This document shows positions 25,401-36,641 of a stretch of DNA of 64,000 nt, one piece after another. Position 1 is the stretch's first letter. Every line of letters starts with the position of its first letter. The translations under genes and the position numbers were made by a program. Source of the stretch: Avena insularis (lineage: Eukaryota > Streptophyta > Magnoliopsida > Poales > Poaceae); NCBI GenBank assembly GCA_023614405.1, contig CM042693.1, positions 336,209,527 through 336,273,526 of the forward strand. Direction: 5' to 3'. The notes under the pieces are model-generated. The model ran no database searches, was not told where the DNA came from, and saw nothing but the letters and a program-made list of their open reading frames with translations.

Positions 25401-26000
25401 CCGTGATATGTGATCCCTTGTGAGCCAGTTACATGCTTGCAAGCTAATTGGATGACATCCCACCGAGAGGGCCCAGAGTATATCTATCCGTCATATGGAT
25501 GGACAAATCCCACTCTTGATCCATGTGTCTCAACCAATACTTTCCGAACACTCAATGCCACCTTTCTAGCCACCCAGTTACGGTGTGGTGTTTGATGTCA
25601 TCAAAGCATCCTTCCGCTGAAGGTGATATGCATGATCTCATGGTCGAAGGAATTAGGTTACCATGTATCAGAAAGCATATAGCAATTGAACTATTAAAAT
25701 GACTTGATCTTTATGCTACGCTTATCTATAGGAGTATGACCACCATATCATTCTCCTAACGATATGATCTTGTTGTTAATAACATCTCAATGTTCATGAT
25801 AGGGAAACCACAATCATTTATTAACCAACAAGCTAGTATTATAAAGAGGCTTTACTAGGGACTCTATTTTAGTTTACAAATCACACAAGTATTAACGTTT
25901 CTTGTTAATACTATTATAGCATGAATGTAAACATTTATCATAAACACAAAGATATAATAATAACCATATTTATTATTGCCTCTAGGGCATATCTCTAACA
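22497..26000 (-). repeat. 3' LTR of copia element 2, interrupted by a solo LTR
   Basis: The two parts are 22497-23239 and 25156-26000. Compared with the 5' LTR it lacks roughly 330 bases: the sequence jumps at about 22688 from GTGTAGAC to GGCTAGGGTTAGGG, corresponding to about 33640-33965 in the 5' LTR. Short GACG microhomology sits at the joint, so an internal deletion is likely. Confidence 0.9.
23240..25150 (+). mobile_element. Solo Angela-type LTR nested in the 3' LTR of element 2
   Basis: A full-length 1.9-kb LTR from TGTTGGAGATATGCCC to TGAAACCCTACA, flanked by the duplication TGTCT (23235-23239, 25151-25155). No internal region is present, the classical product of recombination between the two LTRs of one element. 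It contains a CACCTATAAAAGGAGG TATA-like stretch near 24565. Confidence 0.93.
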
Positions 26001-26001
26001 G

Positions 26002-26011
26002 TCTCCCACTT
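26002..26011 (-). other. Polypurine tract of copia element 2
   Basis: The plus strand reads TCTCCCACTT, the inverse of AAGTGGGAGA, one base from the 3' LTR. It is identical to the tract of element 1. Confidence 0.8.
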
Positions 26012-29000
26012 GCACTAGAGTCAACTAATCTAGATTACATGGTAATATACCGAACACCCATGGCAGTTTGGTGCTGGTCATGTTTTGCCCTCGGGAGAGG
26101 TTTAGTCAACAGATCCGCCACATTCAGATCTGTGTATACTTTGCAAATCTTTATGTCCCCATCTTGGACATGTTCTCGAATAGCGTGAAAATGTAGCTTG
26201 ATGTGCTTCAGCTTCTTGTGTGACCTTGGTTCTTGCGCATTGGCTATGGCACCCATGTTATCACAGTAGATTGACATTGGGTCCAGTGCACTAGGAACCA
26301 CACCGAGCTCTGTAATGAACTCTTTCATCCATATCGCTTCTTGTGAAGCCTCCGAAGCAGCCATGTATTCCAATTCAGTTGAAGATCTCGCCACAACACT
26401 TTGCTTTGCACTCCTCCAGCTAACTGCTGCACCATTCAAAATAAATCATTATCCAGTTGTGATTTAGAATCATCCGGATCGGTGTTCCAACTAGCATCGG
26501 TGTAACCATTAACAACGAGCTGTTCATCAACTCCATAAGAAAGAACCATATCCTTAGTTCTTCTCAAGTACTTAAGGATGTTTTTGATCATATCCAATGA
26601 TCCACTCCTGGATCACTTTGATATCTGCTAGTTAAACTAACAGCATATGCAATGTCGGGTCTAGTACATAGCATGGCATACATTAGAGATCCTATGGCTG
26701 AGGCATAGGGAGTTTTACTCATCCTTTCTCTATCTTCTGCCGTTGTCGAACTTTGAGTTTTACTCAACGTCGTATTGGGCAACATGGGCAAGAACCCTTT
26801 CTTGCTATCTTCCATTCCAAACCTCTTTAGAACTTTGTCCAAATATGTACTTTATGACAATGATATTAGGCGTCTCGATCTATCTCTATAAATCTTTATG
26901 CCTAATATATAAGCTGCTTCGCCAAGATCCTTCATTGAAAAACTATTATTCAAATATTCCTTGACACTATTAAGAAGGTCTACATCATTCCCAATCAACA
27001 ATATGTCATCTACATATAGTATCAAGAATGCTACAGAGCTCCTACTCACTTTCTTGTAAATACAAGCTTCTCCATAAGTTTGTATAAAACCAAAACTTTT
27101 GATTACCTTATCAAAACGTTGATTCCAACTTCGTGATGCTTGCTTCAATCCATAGATGGGCCGTTGAAGTTTGCATACCTTGTTAGCATCTTTAGGATCG
27201 AAAAAACCTTTGGGTTGCATCATATACAACTCTTCATCAATGTCTCCATTGAGGAACGCTGTTTTGACATCCATCTGCCATATCTCATAATCATAATATG
27301 CAACGATTGCTAACATAATCCTCACAGACTTTAGCTTTGCTACAGGTGAGAAAGTCTCATCGTAGTCAACTCCTTGAATTTTTCGAAACCCTTTTGCGAC
27401 AAGTCGAGCTTTATAGACAGTAACATTACCATCATCATCTGTTTTCTTCTTGAAAATCCATTTGTTCTCGACAGCCTTCCGGCCATCCGGTAAGTCCACC
27501 AAAGTCCATACTTGGTTTTCGTACATGGATCCAATCTCGGATTTCATGGCTTCTTGCCATTTATTGGAATCTGGGCTCATCATTGCTTCCTCATATGTCG
27601 CAGGGTCATCGGTGTTGTCCACCAACATGACACTCATAACGGGATCATACCAATCAGGAGTAGTACGAGTTCTCGTTGACTTGCGAGGCTCTGTAGCAAC
27701 TTCAACCGAAGTTTCATGATCATCATCATTAGCTTCCTCTCTTACTGGTGCAGGCACCACAGGAACTTCTTCCGGTGCTGCGCTATTCGCAAGTTCAAGA
27801 GAAGGTTCGATAACCTCGTCGAGTTCTACTTTCCTTGCAGTCACTTCTTTCGAGAGAAATTCCTTCTCTAGAAAGGATCCATTCTTGGCAACGAAGATTT
27901 TTCCTTCGGATCTATGATAGAAGGTATACCCAATAGTTTCCTTCGGGTATCCTATGAAGACGCATTTTTCCGCTTTGGGTTCAAGCTTGTCCGGCTGTAA
28001 CTTCTTTACATAGGCTTCGCAACCCCAAATTTTAAGGAACGACAATTTAGGTTTCTTTCCAAACCATAATTCATACGGTATCGTTTCAACGGATTTAGAT
28101 GGTGCCCTATTTAAAGTGAATGCGGCTGTTTCTAATGCATAACCCCAAAATGATAGCGGTAAATCTATAAGTGACATCATAGAACGAACCATATCTAAAA
28201 GAGTTCGATTACGACGTTCGGACACCATTATTACTGTGGTGTTCCCAGCGGTGTCAATTGTGAAAGTATTTCGCATTTCTTCAAATGCTCGCCAAACTCG
28301 TAGCTTAGATATTCACCTCCACGATCAGAACGTAGAAATTTAATCTTCTTGTTATGTTGATTCTCCACCTCACTTTGAAATTCCTTAAACTTCTCGAAAG
28401 TTTCGGACTTATGTTTCATGAAATAGATATACCCATATCTACTCAAGTCATCCGTGAAGGTAAGAACATAACGATAACCATCACATGATGCTACACTCAT
28501 TGGACCACACACATCGGTATGTATGATTTCCAATAAGTCCGTAGCTCGCTCCATCATACCAGAAAATGGAGTCTTAGTCATTTTACCCATCAGACATGCT
28601 TCGCATCTTTCAAGTAATTTGAAATCAAGTGATTCAAGAAGTCCATCGGAATGGAGTTTCTTCATACGCTTCACTCCAATGTGACCAAGACGACAGTGCC
28701 ACATATAGGTCGAGTTATTGCTCGATTTCAAACGCTTAGCTTCAATGTTATTAATTCGTGTATTTCCACTATCAAGATTCAACAAAAATAGACCATCTAT
28801 CAAAGGTGCATGTGCATAAAACATATTACTCATATAAATCGAACAACCATTATTCTCAGACTTAAACAAGTAACCGTCTCGCAATAAACAAGATCCCGAT
28901 ATAATGTTCATGCTTAACGCAGGCACCAAATAACAATTATTTAAGTATAAAACTAATCCCGATGATAGATGAAGAGGTAGCGTGTCAATGCGATCACATC

Positions 29001-29859
29001 AACCTTTGATCCATTTCCCACGCCGCATCGTCACCTCGTTCTTTACTAGCTTCCGTTTATTCTGCAAAGACCTGCTTCGAGTTACAAATATGAGCAATCG
29101 AACCAGATCAAATACCTGTGCACTACTACGAGTACTAGTGAGATACACATTAATAACATGTATATCGGATATACCTTTCTTCTTGATGTTGCCGTTCTTC
29201 AAATCCGCCAAGTACTTTGGGCAATTCCGCCTGATGACCTTCTCCCTTGCAAGAAAAGCACTCAAGATCGTGCTTAGGTCCAGCCTTGGTCTTCTTCATC
29301 GGCGCGGTAACTTTCTTACCACCCTTCTTGAAGTGTCCCTTTTGCTTAGACTTGCCTTTCTTGAATTTGGTGGTCTTATTGACCAACAACACTTGGTGCT
29401 CTTTCTTGATCTCCACTTCTGCAGATTTCAACATGGCGAAGAGTTCTGGCAACGTCTTGTTCATGTTTTGCATGTTGTAGTTCATCACAAAGTTCTTGTA
29501 ACTTGGTGGTAGTGATTGAAGGACACGGTAAATCCCTAAAGAATTAGGAATCACTATACCCAAGCTTTGGAGTTTGTTTGTGTGCCCAGACATCTTAAGC
29601 ACATGCTCACTGACGGAGCTACCTTCTTCCATCTTGCAGTTAAAGAACTTTTCAGAAGCCTCATAGCTCTCAATTGCCGCGTGAGTCTCAAAGATCAATT
29701 TGAGATCACGGACAATATCATGTGGGTCTGAATTCTCAAACCTTTTCTGAAGCTCCGATTCTAAACCATACAAGATAGCACATTGAACTGTGGAGTACTG
29801 AGTCTTCCGAGTGAGATAACATTCTTTACTTCATCGGTAGCACACTACTAGAGAAAAGC

Positions 29860-30090
29860 CTATGCGAGACGCACCTAAAAGCTTATGCGAGGCGCATATC
29901 ATATGCGCCTCTAGGTGCATATGATATGCGCCTCTATATTCACATATGCGCGATATCGATATGCTACAGCGTATTATATGCGTCGCATATGTGAAGTATA
30001 GGAGGCGATATCATATGCTACCGATATGTTTTACAATGCGCCTCGTATATTTATAGTATATGCGCCTCTTATAATATCCTATATGCGCCT
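29860..30090. repeat. Left subterminal repeat array of the CACTA element
   Basis: Many copies of ATATGCGCCTC and its inverse GAGGCGCATAT occur within 230 bases, along with shorter variants (ATGCGCGATA, ATGCGTCGCA). The matching right array is at about 31690-32075. In En/Spm elements such arrays bind transposase. Confidence 0.85.
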
Positions 30091-30469
30091 CCGGTAATAT
30101 TTTCGAAATTCAAGTTTTACAGACCACTATAAATAATAATATACAGATATTCAAATATACAATATAGTACAGAATACAGTATAAAGAGCACAGAATTTTT
30201 CAAAAACTTGCAATTTGCCAAAACATAATAGATTTCTGAATTTTTTCTCGGATTGTGATAGTTTTAAGCTAACAACTCGATGAACAACGGTACTAGTTCA
30301 TTTGGACACAAAAATCACAGATAATAAATTGAAGTAGTACTACTCATCTTGTCTGCCAGTACATTGGTTGAGCTCAGCATCAACTGCATTTCTGCATGTA
30401 CATCAGTACATGACGCATATTCTTCTCATATGCTTAAAAAGAATTACACGTAGGTGTGCTTAAGAAGAA

Positions 30470-31381
30470 TCACGCATGTTCATCCGCCGCATCAGCAAGA
30501 ACTGCGAGCGGAGTAGGCTGTAGGATGTGGAAGGAGCAGGTGAGGTCGCCGTGCACGGTCATGACCGCACCGGCGTTGTCGCACCGTCCGGCGTAGTTGG
30601 GCGCGGAGAAGACGGTGACGAGCTTCCCGTCCGCGAACCACTCGTAGCCACCCTGCTTCATCTCGTGCGCCCTGCACACCATGCGCAGGCCGTGCTTCTG
30701 CACGAACTCGGCCACCACGTCGGACCCGAACGCGAAAGACCTGCCCCTGGCCGACTCGCCCCACCCCCACTCGTCTGCGGCGTCGGGGTCCGACCACAGC
30801 AGGTCGCACACGAGGCCCTCGTCGGGGACGAGCGGCAGCGGGCGTCGGACTCTGCGGATCTGGTCCATGCTCTCCAGCTCCGGCGACAGGCCGCCGTGCA
30901 TGCAGAAGACCTTCCCGCCGACGAGCGCCGCCAGCGGCAGGCAGTGGAAGCAGCCGTTGATGGCTTTCCAGAGCGCCTCCTTGAGGCCTCGTCTCGTGCA
31001 CTCGCCCAGGAACCTGTGTCCGCACGGGGAGCAGTTGACGGACTCGCACTCGTGGTTGCCCCGGAGGAGGAAGAAGGCGTCGGGGTGCCTGACCTTGTAG
31101 GCGAGGAGGAGGCAGGTGGTCTCGACGCTGCGGCTTCCGCGGTCCACGTAGTCGCCCAGGAAGAGGTAGCGGTTGGTGTCGGACGGGGGGCCGGCGGCGC
31201 GGAATATGCGGAGGAGGTCCGAGTACTGGCCGTGGATGTCGCCGCAGACGTGGACGGGGGCCGGGAGTTGCAGCAGCTTGATTTCCGCGTTGGAGAGCGG
31301 CGGAGGCTCTTCCGGCGAGCTGTGCTCCGCGTCCAGGAGGCGCTGGATGATGCCGTCGATGTCCAGCGGCGGCGCGTCCAT
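30470..31381 (-). CDS. PP1-type serine/threonine protein phosphatase catalytic subunit, captured in CACTA element
   Basis: A 303-residue intronless frame, ATG at 31381 and TGA at 30470-30472. PPP-family signatures are in order: GDIHG (47-51), GDYVDRG (76-82), LRGNHE (106-111), MHGGL (161-165), WSDP (196-199), CRAH (236-239), SAPNY (259-263) and the PP1-like SFHILQP end (283-289). Metal ligands D48, H50, D77, N109, H162, H239 and catalytic R81, H110, R212, Y263 are all present. The family dephosphorylates phospho-Ser/Thr, normally with regulatory partners. Oddities: about 15 residues are missing before GDIHG; the loop after GNHE reads [10 protein letters not shown], about four residues longer than canonical; the loop after SAPNY reads AGRCDN where PP1 has CGEFDN; the C-terminal tail is novel. 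Plant PP1 genes usually have introns, so a retrocopy or intron-loss origin is inferred. Strong GC and codon bias contrasts with the transposon arms. Expression is unknown. Confidence 0.9.
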   Translation of the reverse strand: MDAPPLDIDGIIQRLLDAEHSSPEEPPPLSNAEIKLLQLPAPVHVCGDIHGQYSDLLRIFRAAGPPSDTNRYLFLGDYVDRGSRSVETTCLLLAYKVRHPDAFFLLRGNHECESVNCSPCGHRFLGECTRRGLKEALWKAINGCFHCLPLAALVGGKVFCMHGGLSPELESMDQIRRVRRPLPLVPDEGLVCDLLWSDPDAADEWGWGESARGRSFAFGSDVVAEFVQKHGLRMVCRAHEMKQGGYEWFADGKLVTVFSAPNYAGRCDNAGAVMTVHGDLTCSFHILQPTPLAVLADAADEHA

Positions 31382-31689
31382 CTCTGTCAGGATGATCGGC
31401 TTGCTGTTGACGCGGAAACTGAATTCGAGATTAGTCGAGCGATCGATGTTGGGGCCTCTGGTCTTTCGATGCCCGTCATTTTGTAGGCACGGACTTGTCC
31501 TGGTCCGAGTATGATTTGGACACGGACCCGGAGTCCCAACACAAACCCAACTACTCCGTACTCCCTCTGTTTAAAAATATAAGATTTTTTAGATTTATAA
31601 AGCTAGAAGTTTTGTCTTGGTGGAGGAGGAAGAAGTGACATAAGTGAGTGGTAGTTGGCTCCATGTGAAAAAAGCTGGAAAAAAGTGGT

Positions 31690-32075
31690 GCCAGGTTATG
31701 CGAGGCGCATTTACTTGAGGCGCATATGAGCATATGCACCTCACATATTATCAAATATAGCGCATATAACCATATGCGTCTCGCATATTCGTGCACCTAC
31801 CAACACGCGGGTCCACACAGATTATGCGAGGCGCATTCTGTCCATATGCGTCTCGCCTATCTGATATATAGGAGGCGCATATGACTAGAATGCGCCTCGC
31901 ATAATATGTGGCTGCTAGATTCCATCCGTACAGGGATTATAGGAGGCGCATTCTTATCATATGCGCCTCGCCTATTTTTATACTAGAGGCGCATGGAGAA
32001 GGAGTGTGCCTCGTCTATTTTATAGGAGACGCATATGGTCTAAATGTGCCTCGCATAAGCATGTCTCCTATAGCC
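31690..32075. repeat. Right subterminal repeat array of the CACTA element
   Basis: About a dozen copies of TATGCGAGGCGCAT, AGGAGGCGCATATG and close variants occur in both orientations, mirroring the left array. The array lies upstream of the phosphatase start codon, so it could also affect its transcription (inference). Confidence 0.85.
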
Positions 32076-33432
32076 TTTTCTCTAGTAGTGGCAGTAGCTG
32101 CAGGTGGGTCACCCAGCGGTGCATCCAGTACATAGGTCAAATTACCAATAGTGAGGACAATCCTCAAATTGCGGAACCAATCCGCGAATTTGCTTCCATT
32201 GTTTTTCAACTTTTCTTTCTCTAGGAACGCATTAAAATTGATGGTAGGGGCCGCCATTGATCTACAACATATTTGCAATAGTTTAGACTAAGTTTATGAC
32301 AAATTGAGTTCTAATTAATAGTTAAATTAATCTAGGTGAACTCCCACTCAAAACAATATCCCTCACATTATTTTAGTGATCACATGAACCAAATCCACCA
32401 CATCAAAACCGATCATCACGAGAGTTGATGTAGCTTCAATGGCGAACAATCGACATGTTCATCATATCTACGATATGATTCATGCTTTACCTTTCGGTGA
32501 TCTGTGTTCCGAGACCATGTCTGTACATGCTAGGCTCGTCAAGATCAAACCTTAGCTTCCGCATGAGAAAATCTGGCTTGCTCACGTTGTATACACTTGC
32601 GGAATCTAACACACCCGATCATCACGTGGTGCTTCGAAATAACAAGCTTTAGCAACGGTGCTTACTAAGGGTGAACACTTTAAAACTTGAAATTGATGTG
32701 CATGAGGGATCATCTTATAATGCTACCGTCGTTAACTAAGCAATACAAGATGCATAAAGGATTAACATCACATGCAATTCATAATATGTAATATGATATG
32801 GCCTTTCGCCTTTGTGCTTCCAATCTCCATCTTCAAGCACGAACATGATCTCCATCATCACCGACATTGCATCAAGGTCAATGACGCCGCTTCATGGTTG
32901 TCGTCCACCAACTTTAACTATTACAACTACTTTGAATAGACACGTGGGTCTTAACAGAATTAAAGACAACCATATGGCTCCTGCCGGTTGCCAACTTACA
33001 ATAAGGAACATTGCATACATCAAATATAATCACAATCATGGCCATATCACATCACAGCACACCCCTGCAAAACAAAGTTAGACGCCTCTACTTTCTTTGC
33101 ATGTTTTACGTGGTTTGGGGCTTTCAATAAGTGTCGTTCTAACTTACGAACAAGAACCACAACATTGATACTAGCATTGTCAATCACCCGTTGTAAATTG
33201 AATCTTAACTATGTTGGGAGAAACAGGCACCCGCAAAGCCACTTATGCAATACAAGTTGCATGTCAAGCGTGGAGCAAGTCTCATGAACGATGTCATGTA
33301 AGGTTAGCCCGGGCCGCTTCATCCCACCATCCCGCAAGATGCAAAGTACACAAAAAGCAATCGACAACAAAAACATCAATATACACAATGACCATTGTGT
33401 TCTACTCGTGCAACAGATCTACATATAGACAC

Positions 33433-33445
33433 GGCTTTGATACCA
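33433..33445 (-). other. Primer binding site of copia element 2
   Basis: On the minus strand it reads TGGTATCAAAGCC, one mismatch from the complement of the initiator tRNA-Met end, one base from the 5' LTR. Confidence 0.85.
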
Positions 33446-33446
33446 C

Positions 33447-35349
33447 TGTAGGGTTTCGTAGCATGGAAATAAAAATTTTCTATCGCATACAAACAAACAA
33501 GCCAAGATCTATCTACTAGATTGCAGCAACGAGTCGATGGAATAACTTACCCTCGAAGATTCCAAAGTGTTTAACGATAGCGGATTCTCGTGGGTGATGT
33601 AGTCATACTCTTCCCGATCTCAAGATCGTGTAGACGATCCTTCCGGCGCTGCGTTCCGGCAGCGCTTCCATAGTCGTTCACACGTTCGGTACTCGACGAA
33701 GACCTTCCTCTCCCTTGTTCCAGCAGGCAACGGAGGTTGTAGCACTCTCCTCGCGATTCCGGCAGCACGACGGCGTGGTACCGGAAGTAGAGGGGAGATC
33801 TCGCAGGGCTTCGCCTTAAGCCGGAGCGAGTATGGTGGACTATGAGAGAGAGCCTCAGCGATCTAGGGTTTAGATGCACCAAGGAGGAGCATGGCCGATG
33901 GCTAGGGTTTGCCTAGGCGGCGGCGGCTTGCCCTAGGCGGCGGCAGCAGGAGGTGGCGGCGCCGACGGCTAGGGTTAGGGTTTGCGGGGCGTGGTGTTGT
34001 GTGCTTGGAGGGGCAGCCCTGCCCCTCCTTATATAGGTAGAGGCGCGCCGCCAGGGTGAGTCCCTCCCCAACTCCAAGTGGGCGGCGGTGGAGGAGGAAC
34101 TCCTCCCAAGTAGGTTTCTACTCTCCTCCACCTCACAAAATAGCCGTTTGACTTTTCAAATTGGCGTTTGACTTTTCAAACTAGGATTTGATTTAACCCT
34201 TTATTTTGTTCAGCGATGACACCTAGTACATGATGCAATCATTCCAACTTGTTATGACACATTCATGTACCCTTCCCCTCCAGAGTGTCGGACATTCCGG
34301 AACCTTCTAGAACATTCCCGATGAAAACACCGGAACCATTCTCCAACCTCGAAACAGGACTTTCCTTATATGAATCTTATTCTCCGGACCATTCCGGATC
34401 TCCTCGTGATATCCCGGATCCCATCCGAGACTCCGAACAACATTCGCTCTCTTACTCATCATTCCATAACTACTCAAACAACGTCGAATCCTTAAGTGTG
34501 TCTCCCTACGGTTCGTGAATTATGCGGACATGATCGAGACACTTCTCCGAACAATAACCAATAGAGGAATCTAGAAATTCATATGGCTCCCACATATTTC
34601 TACGATTACTTTGCGATCGAATGAACCACTTACATACGATACCAATTTCCCTTTGTCTCACGATAGTTTACTTATCCGAGGTTATGATCGTCGATATCTC
34701 TGCATACCTAGTTCAACCTCGTTACTGATAAGTACTCTTTTCTCGTTCCCGTGATATGTGATCCCTTGTGAGCCAGTCACATGCTTGCAAGCTAATTGGA
34801 TGACATCCCACCGAGAGGGCCCAGAGTATATCTATCCGTCATATGGATGGACAAATCCCACTCTTGATCCATGTGTCTCAACCAATACTTTCCGAACACT
34901 CAATGCCACCTTTATCGCCACCCAGTTACGGTGTGGTGTTTGATGTCATCAAAGCATCCTTCCGGTGAAGGTGATATGCATGATCTCATGGTCGAAGGAA
35001 TTAGGTTACCATGTATCAGAAAGCATATAGCAATTGAAATATTAAAATGACTTGATCTTTATGCTACGCTTATCTATAGGAGTATGTCCACCATATCATT
35101 CTCCTAACGATATGATCTTTTTGTTAATAACAACTCAATGTTCATGATAGGGAAACCACAATCATTTATTAACCAACAAGCTAGTATTATAAAGAGGCTT
35201 TACTAGGGACTCTATTTTAGTTTACAAATCACACAAGTATTAATGTTTCCTTGTTAATACTATTATAGCATGAATGTAAACATTTATCATAAACACAAAG
35301 ATATAATAATAACCATATTTATTATTGCCTCTAGGGCATATCTCCAACA
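33447..35349 (-). repeat. 5' LTR of copia element 2
   Basis: A full 1.9-kb LTR, from TGTTGGAGATATGCCC at 35349 (minus) to CGAAACCCTACA at 33447. A minus-strand TATA-like motif (CTATATAAGGAGG) lies near 34025-34040, so its promoter would drive transcription leftward through gag and the CACTA-borne phosphatase in the same sense. Confidence 0.92.
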
Positions 35350-35354
35350 GGAGA

Positions 35355-35884
35355 GACTTGTGCTCCAATTTGGGAATGACGGGGGAGGGCCGGCTTTGGG
35401 GAAGGGGTCGGGCTAGGGGAGAGGTGGCTCCGGCTCCGAAGGGGACGAATGGTGGCAGCCATGCAAGTGCATGGCGGCTCGACTGACGGGGAAGGCTGCA
35501 AACAAGGGGCGGGGGTCATGTGGTAGGGGTGAGATGGCGACAAGTGACGGTGAGAAGGACATGGCCGCTGCGACCTGTGGTGAGGAAACAACTACAAACT
35601 AGATTTACCCTAGGACTCGGTCGTCGGTTATAACCCTAGGTTCGGCGCCATATCACGAGGAGCCGACATGCCTGCGCCGAGTGGTTCGGCTGCTGCTCTG
35701 CCTGCGCCGACGCGAATATAGTCGGCACCGAGTGGAGGGGTCAGATTCGGAAATAGTTTCCAAGAGGGGTTAGACCCGGAATTAGTTATTAGCTATTAAA
35801 AGAACATATTTGTCAAAAAAGTTACGTCCTATAAAATTGCACACGCCCTTCCGACCAAATTACCAGATCGCTATCTTCCTTTTA
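35355..35884. other. GC-rich intergenic DNA, no gene recognised
   Basis: GC-rich up to about 35740, then AT-rich. A minus-strand frame (35591-35331) crosses the LTR boundary and is not a gene. Confidence 0.4.
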
Positions 35885-36006
35885 GTTTCGCTTCGAAATG
35901 TAGCAAAGAAGTTGATACCTTATCGGTAATTTCTTGGGAAGTGCGTGTGAAGTTTCGTCGGAGCTGATATGGTGCAGTACGTGCTACTCTGAGTCCCTGC
36001 CCTGTG

Positions 36007-36641
36007 ATGTGTAGTTGAATTTGTGATATCTGGTATTATTGTGATATATCTTTGACTGGAATTGTGATATATGACTAGAATGACCAATTGTGATCTGTCT
36101 CAAAATTGTGATATATAGTGTCTCTAAAACTCACATTACAAGACACTATTAATATTGCCTCTAAAACTTATTTTACAAGGCACTATTGATATTGCCTCTA
36201 AAACTCATATTACAAGACACTGTTAATATTGCCTCTAAAACTCACTTTACAAGGCATTATTGATATTGCCTATAAAATTCACTTTACAAGGCACTATTGG
36301 ATATGTCTTACATAAGAAGAGGCATTATCAAATATGACTCGAAAACTACTTTACAAGGAACTATTAAATATGCCTTACATAAGAAAAAGCAACATTAGAA
36401 AATATGCCTACAAAAATACTTTGCAAGGCACTTTTTTGGTATGCTTTGCGTATAAAACGAGATATTAGAAAATATGCCTGCAAAAGTATTTTACAAGACA
36501 CTTTTTAGGTATTCCTTCAAATACATTTAACGACGATAGCGGATGCGGCATTATTTTTTTGCCTTGAATAATAATTTAAGGCAAATTGTCTACTTTTAAA
36601 GGCATTTTTTAGTATCTTCTATTTAAGAATATGACGTAGTG
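36007..36641. repeat. Insertion made of ~37-bp tandem repeats, flanked by a 28-bp direct repeat
   Basis: Five good units of 37 bases, each starting TTGCCTCTAAAACTCA or close, run from about 36118 to 36305, followed by decayed copies to about 36520. The block is flanked by an exact 28-bp direct repeat (35979-36006 and 36642-36669) that occurs once in copy A. The right end reads GACGTAGTG, the inverse of CACTACGTC, so a truncated CACTA element is possible, but the left end does not match. Confidence 0.7.

Larger units (their letters stand above)
29843..32090. mobile_element. Non-autonomous CACTA transposon carrying a PP1 phosphatase gene
   Basis: The left end CACTACTAGAGAAAAGCCTA and the inverted right end CACTACTAGAGAAAAGGCTA match for 16 bases and then 4 of 5. 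The 3-bp duplication GCA (29840-29842, 32091-32093) is the size expected for CACTA (En/Spm) elements. The outer ~250 bases on the left and ~410 on the right are filled with direct and inverted copies of GAGGCGCATA-type motifs, the transposase-binding subterminal arrays of this superfamily. No transposase frame is present, so movement would need a helper. The interior (about 30090-31680) instead holds a GC-rich phosphatase gene on the minus strand and a Stowaway-like half end near 31558. Confidence 0.93.
26035..32257 (-). pseudogene. gag-pol polyprotein of copia element 2 (split by CACTA, frameshifted)
   Basis: Gag starts at ATG 32257 (MAAPTINFNAFLEKEK). It is broken after about 55 codons by the CACTA element, then resumes at about 29840 to 29150, losing frame inside the zinc knuckle (CFSCKGEGH). 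The protease block is damaged. A 232-codon frame (28929-28231) holds the pre-integrase zinc region and the integrase core (HTDVCGP, FTDDLS, RSDRGGEY). A 474-codon frame (28276-26852) holds the rest of integrase and most of reverse transcriptase, with DVKTAFLNGD and the catalytic YVDD. RNase H follows in two frames (26842-26588 and 26439-26035) ending GVRYITM. Reverse transcriptase is largely intact, but the polyprotein as a whole is not. Confidence 0.9.
22497..35349 (-). mobile_element. Complete Angela-type Ty1-copia retrotransposon (element 2) with nested insertions
   Basis: The element lies on the minus strand: 5' LTR 33447-35349, coding region 32257 to 26035, 3' LTR 22497-26000. The 5-bp duplication GGAGA (22492-22496, 35350-35354) fixes both ends. 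Two later insertions lie inside: a solo LTR (23240-25150) in the 3' LTR and a CACTA transposon (29843-32090) in gag. Without them it is about 8.7 kb, matching element 1. Its reading frames are longer than those of element 1, so it is probably the younger of the two full copies. It sits between duplicated segments A and B. Confidence 0.93.

Noticed and set aside
30492..31049. 185-codon minus-strand frame inside the phosphatase
   Set aside because: Arg/Pro/Gly-rich alternative frame of the same DNA; a compositional shadow.
30527..31486. 319-codon plus-strand open frame opposite the phosphatase
   Set aside because: It is the antisense of a GC-rich gene, has no recognised domain, and the minus-strand frame has full PPP-family motifs.
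36118..36520. CRISPR-like regular repeats
   Set aside because: Units are directly adjacent tandem copies without unique spacers, in plant DNA.
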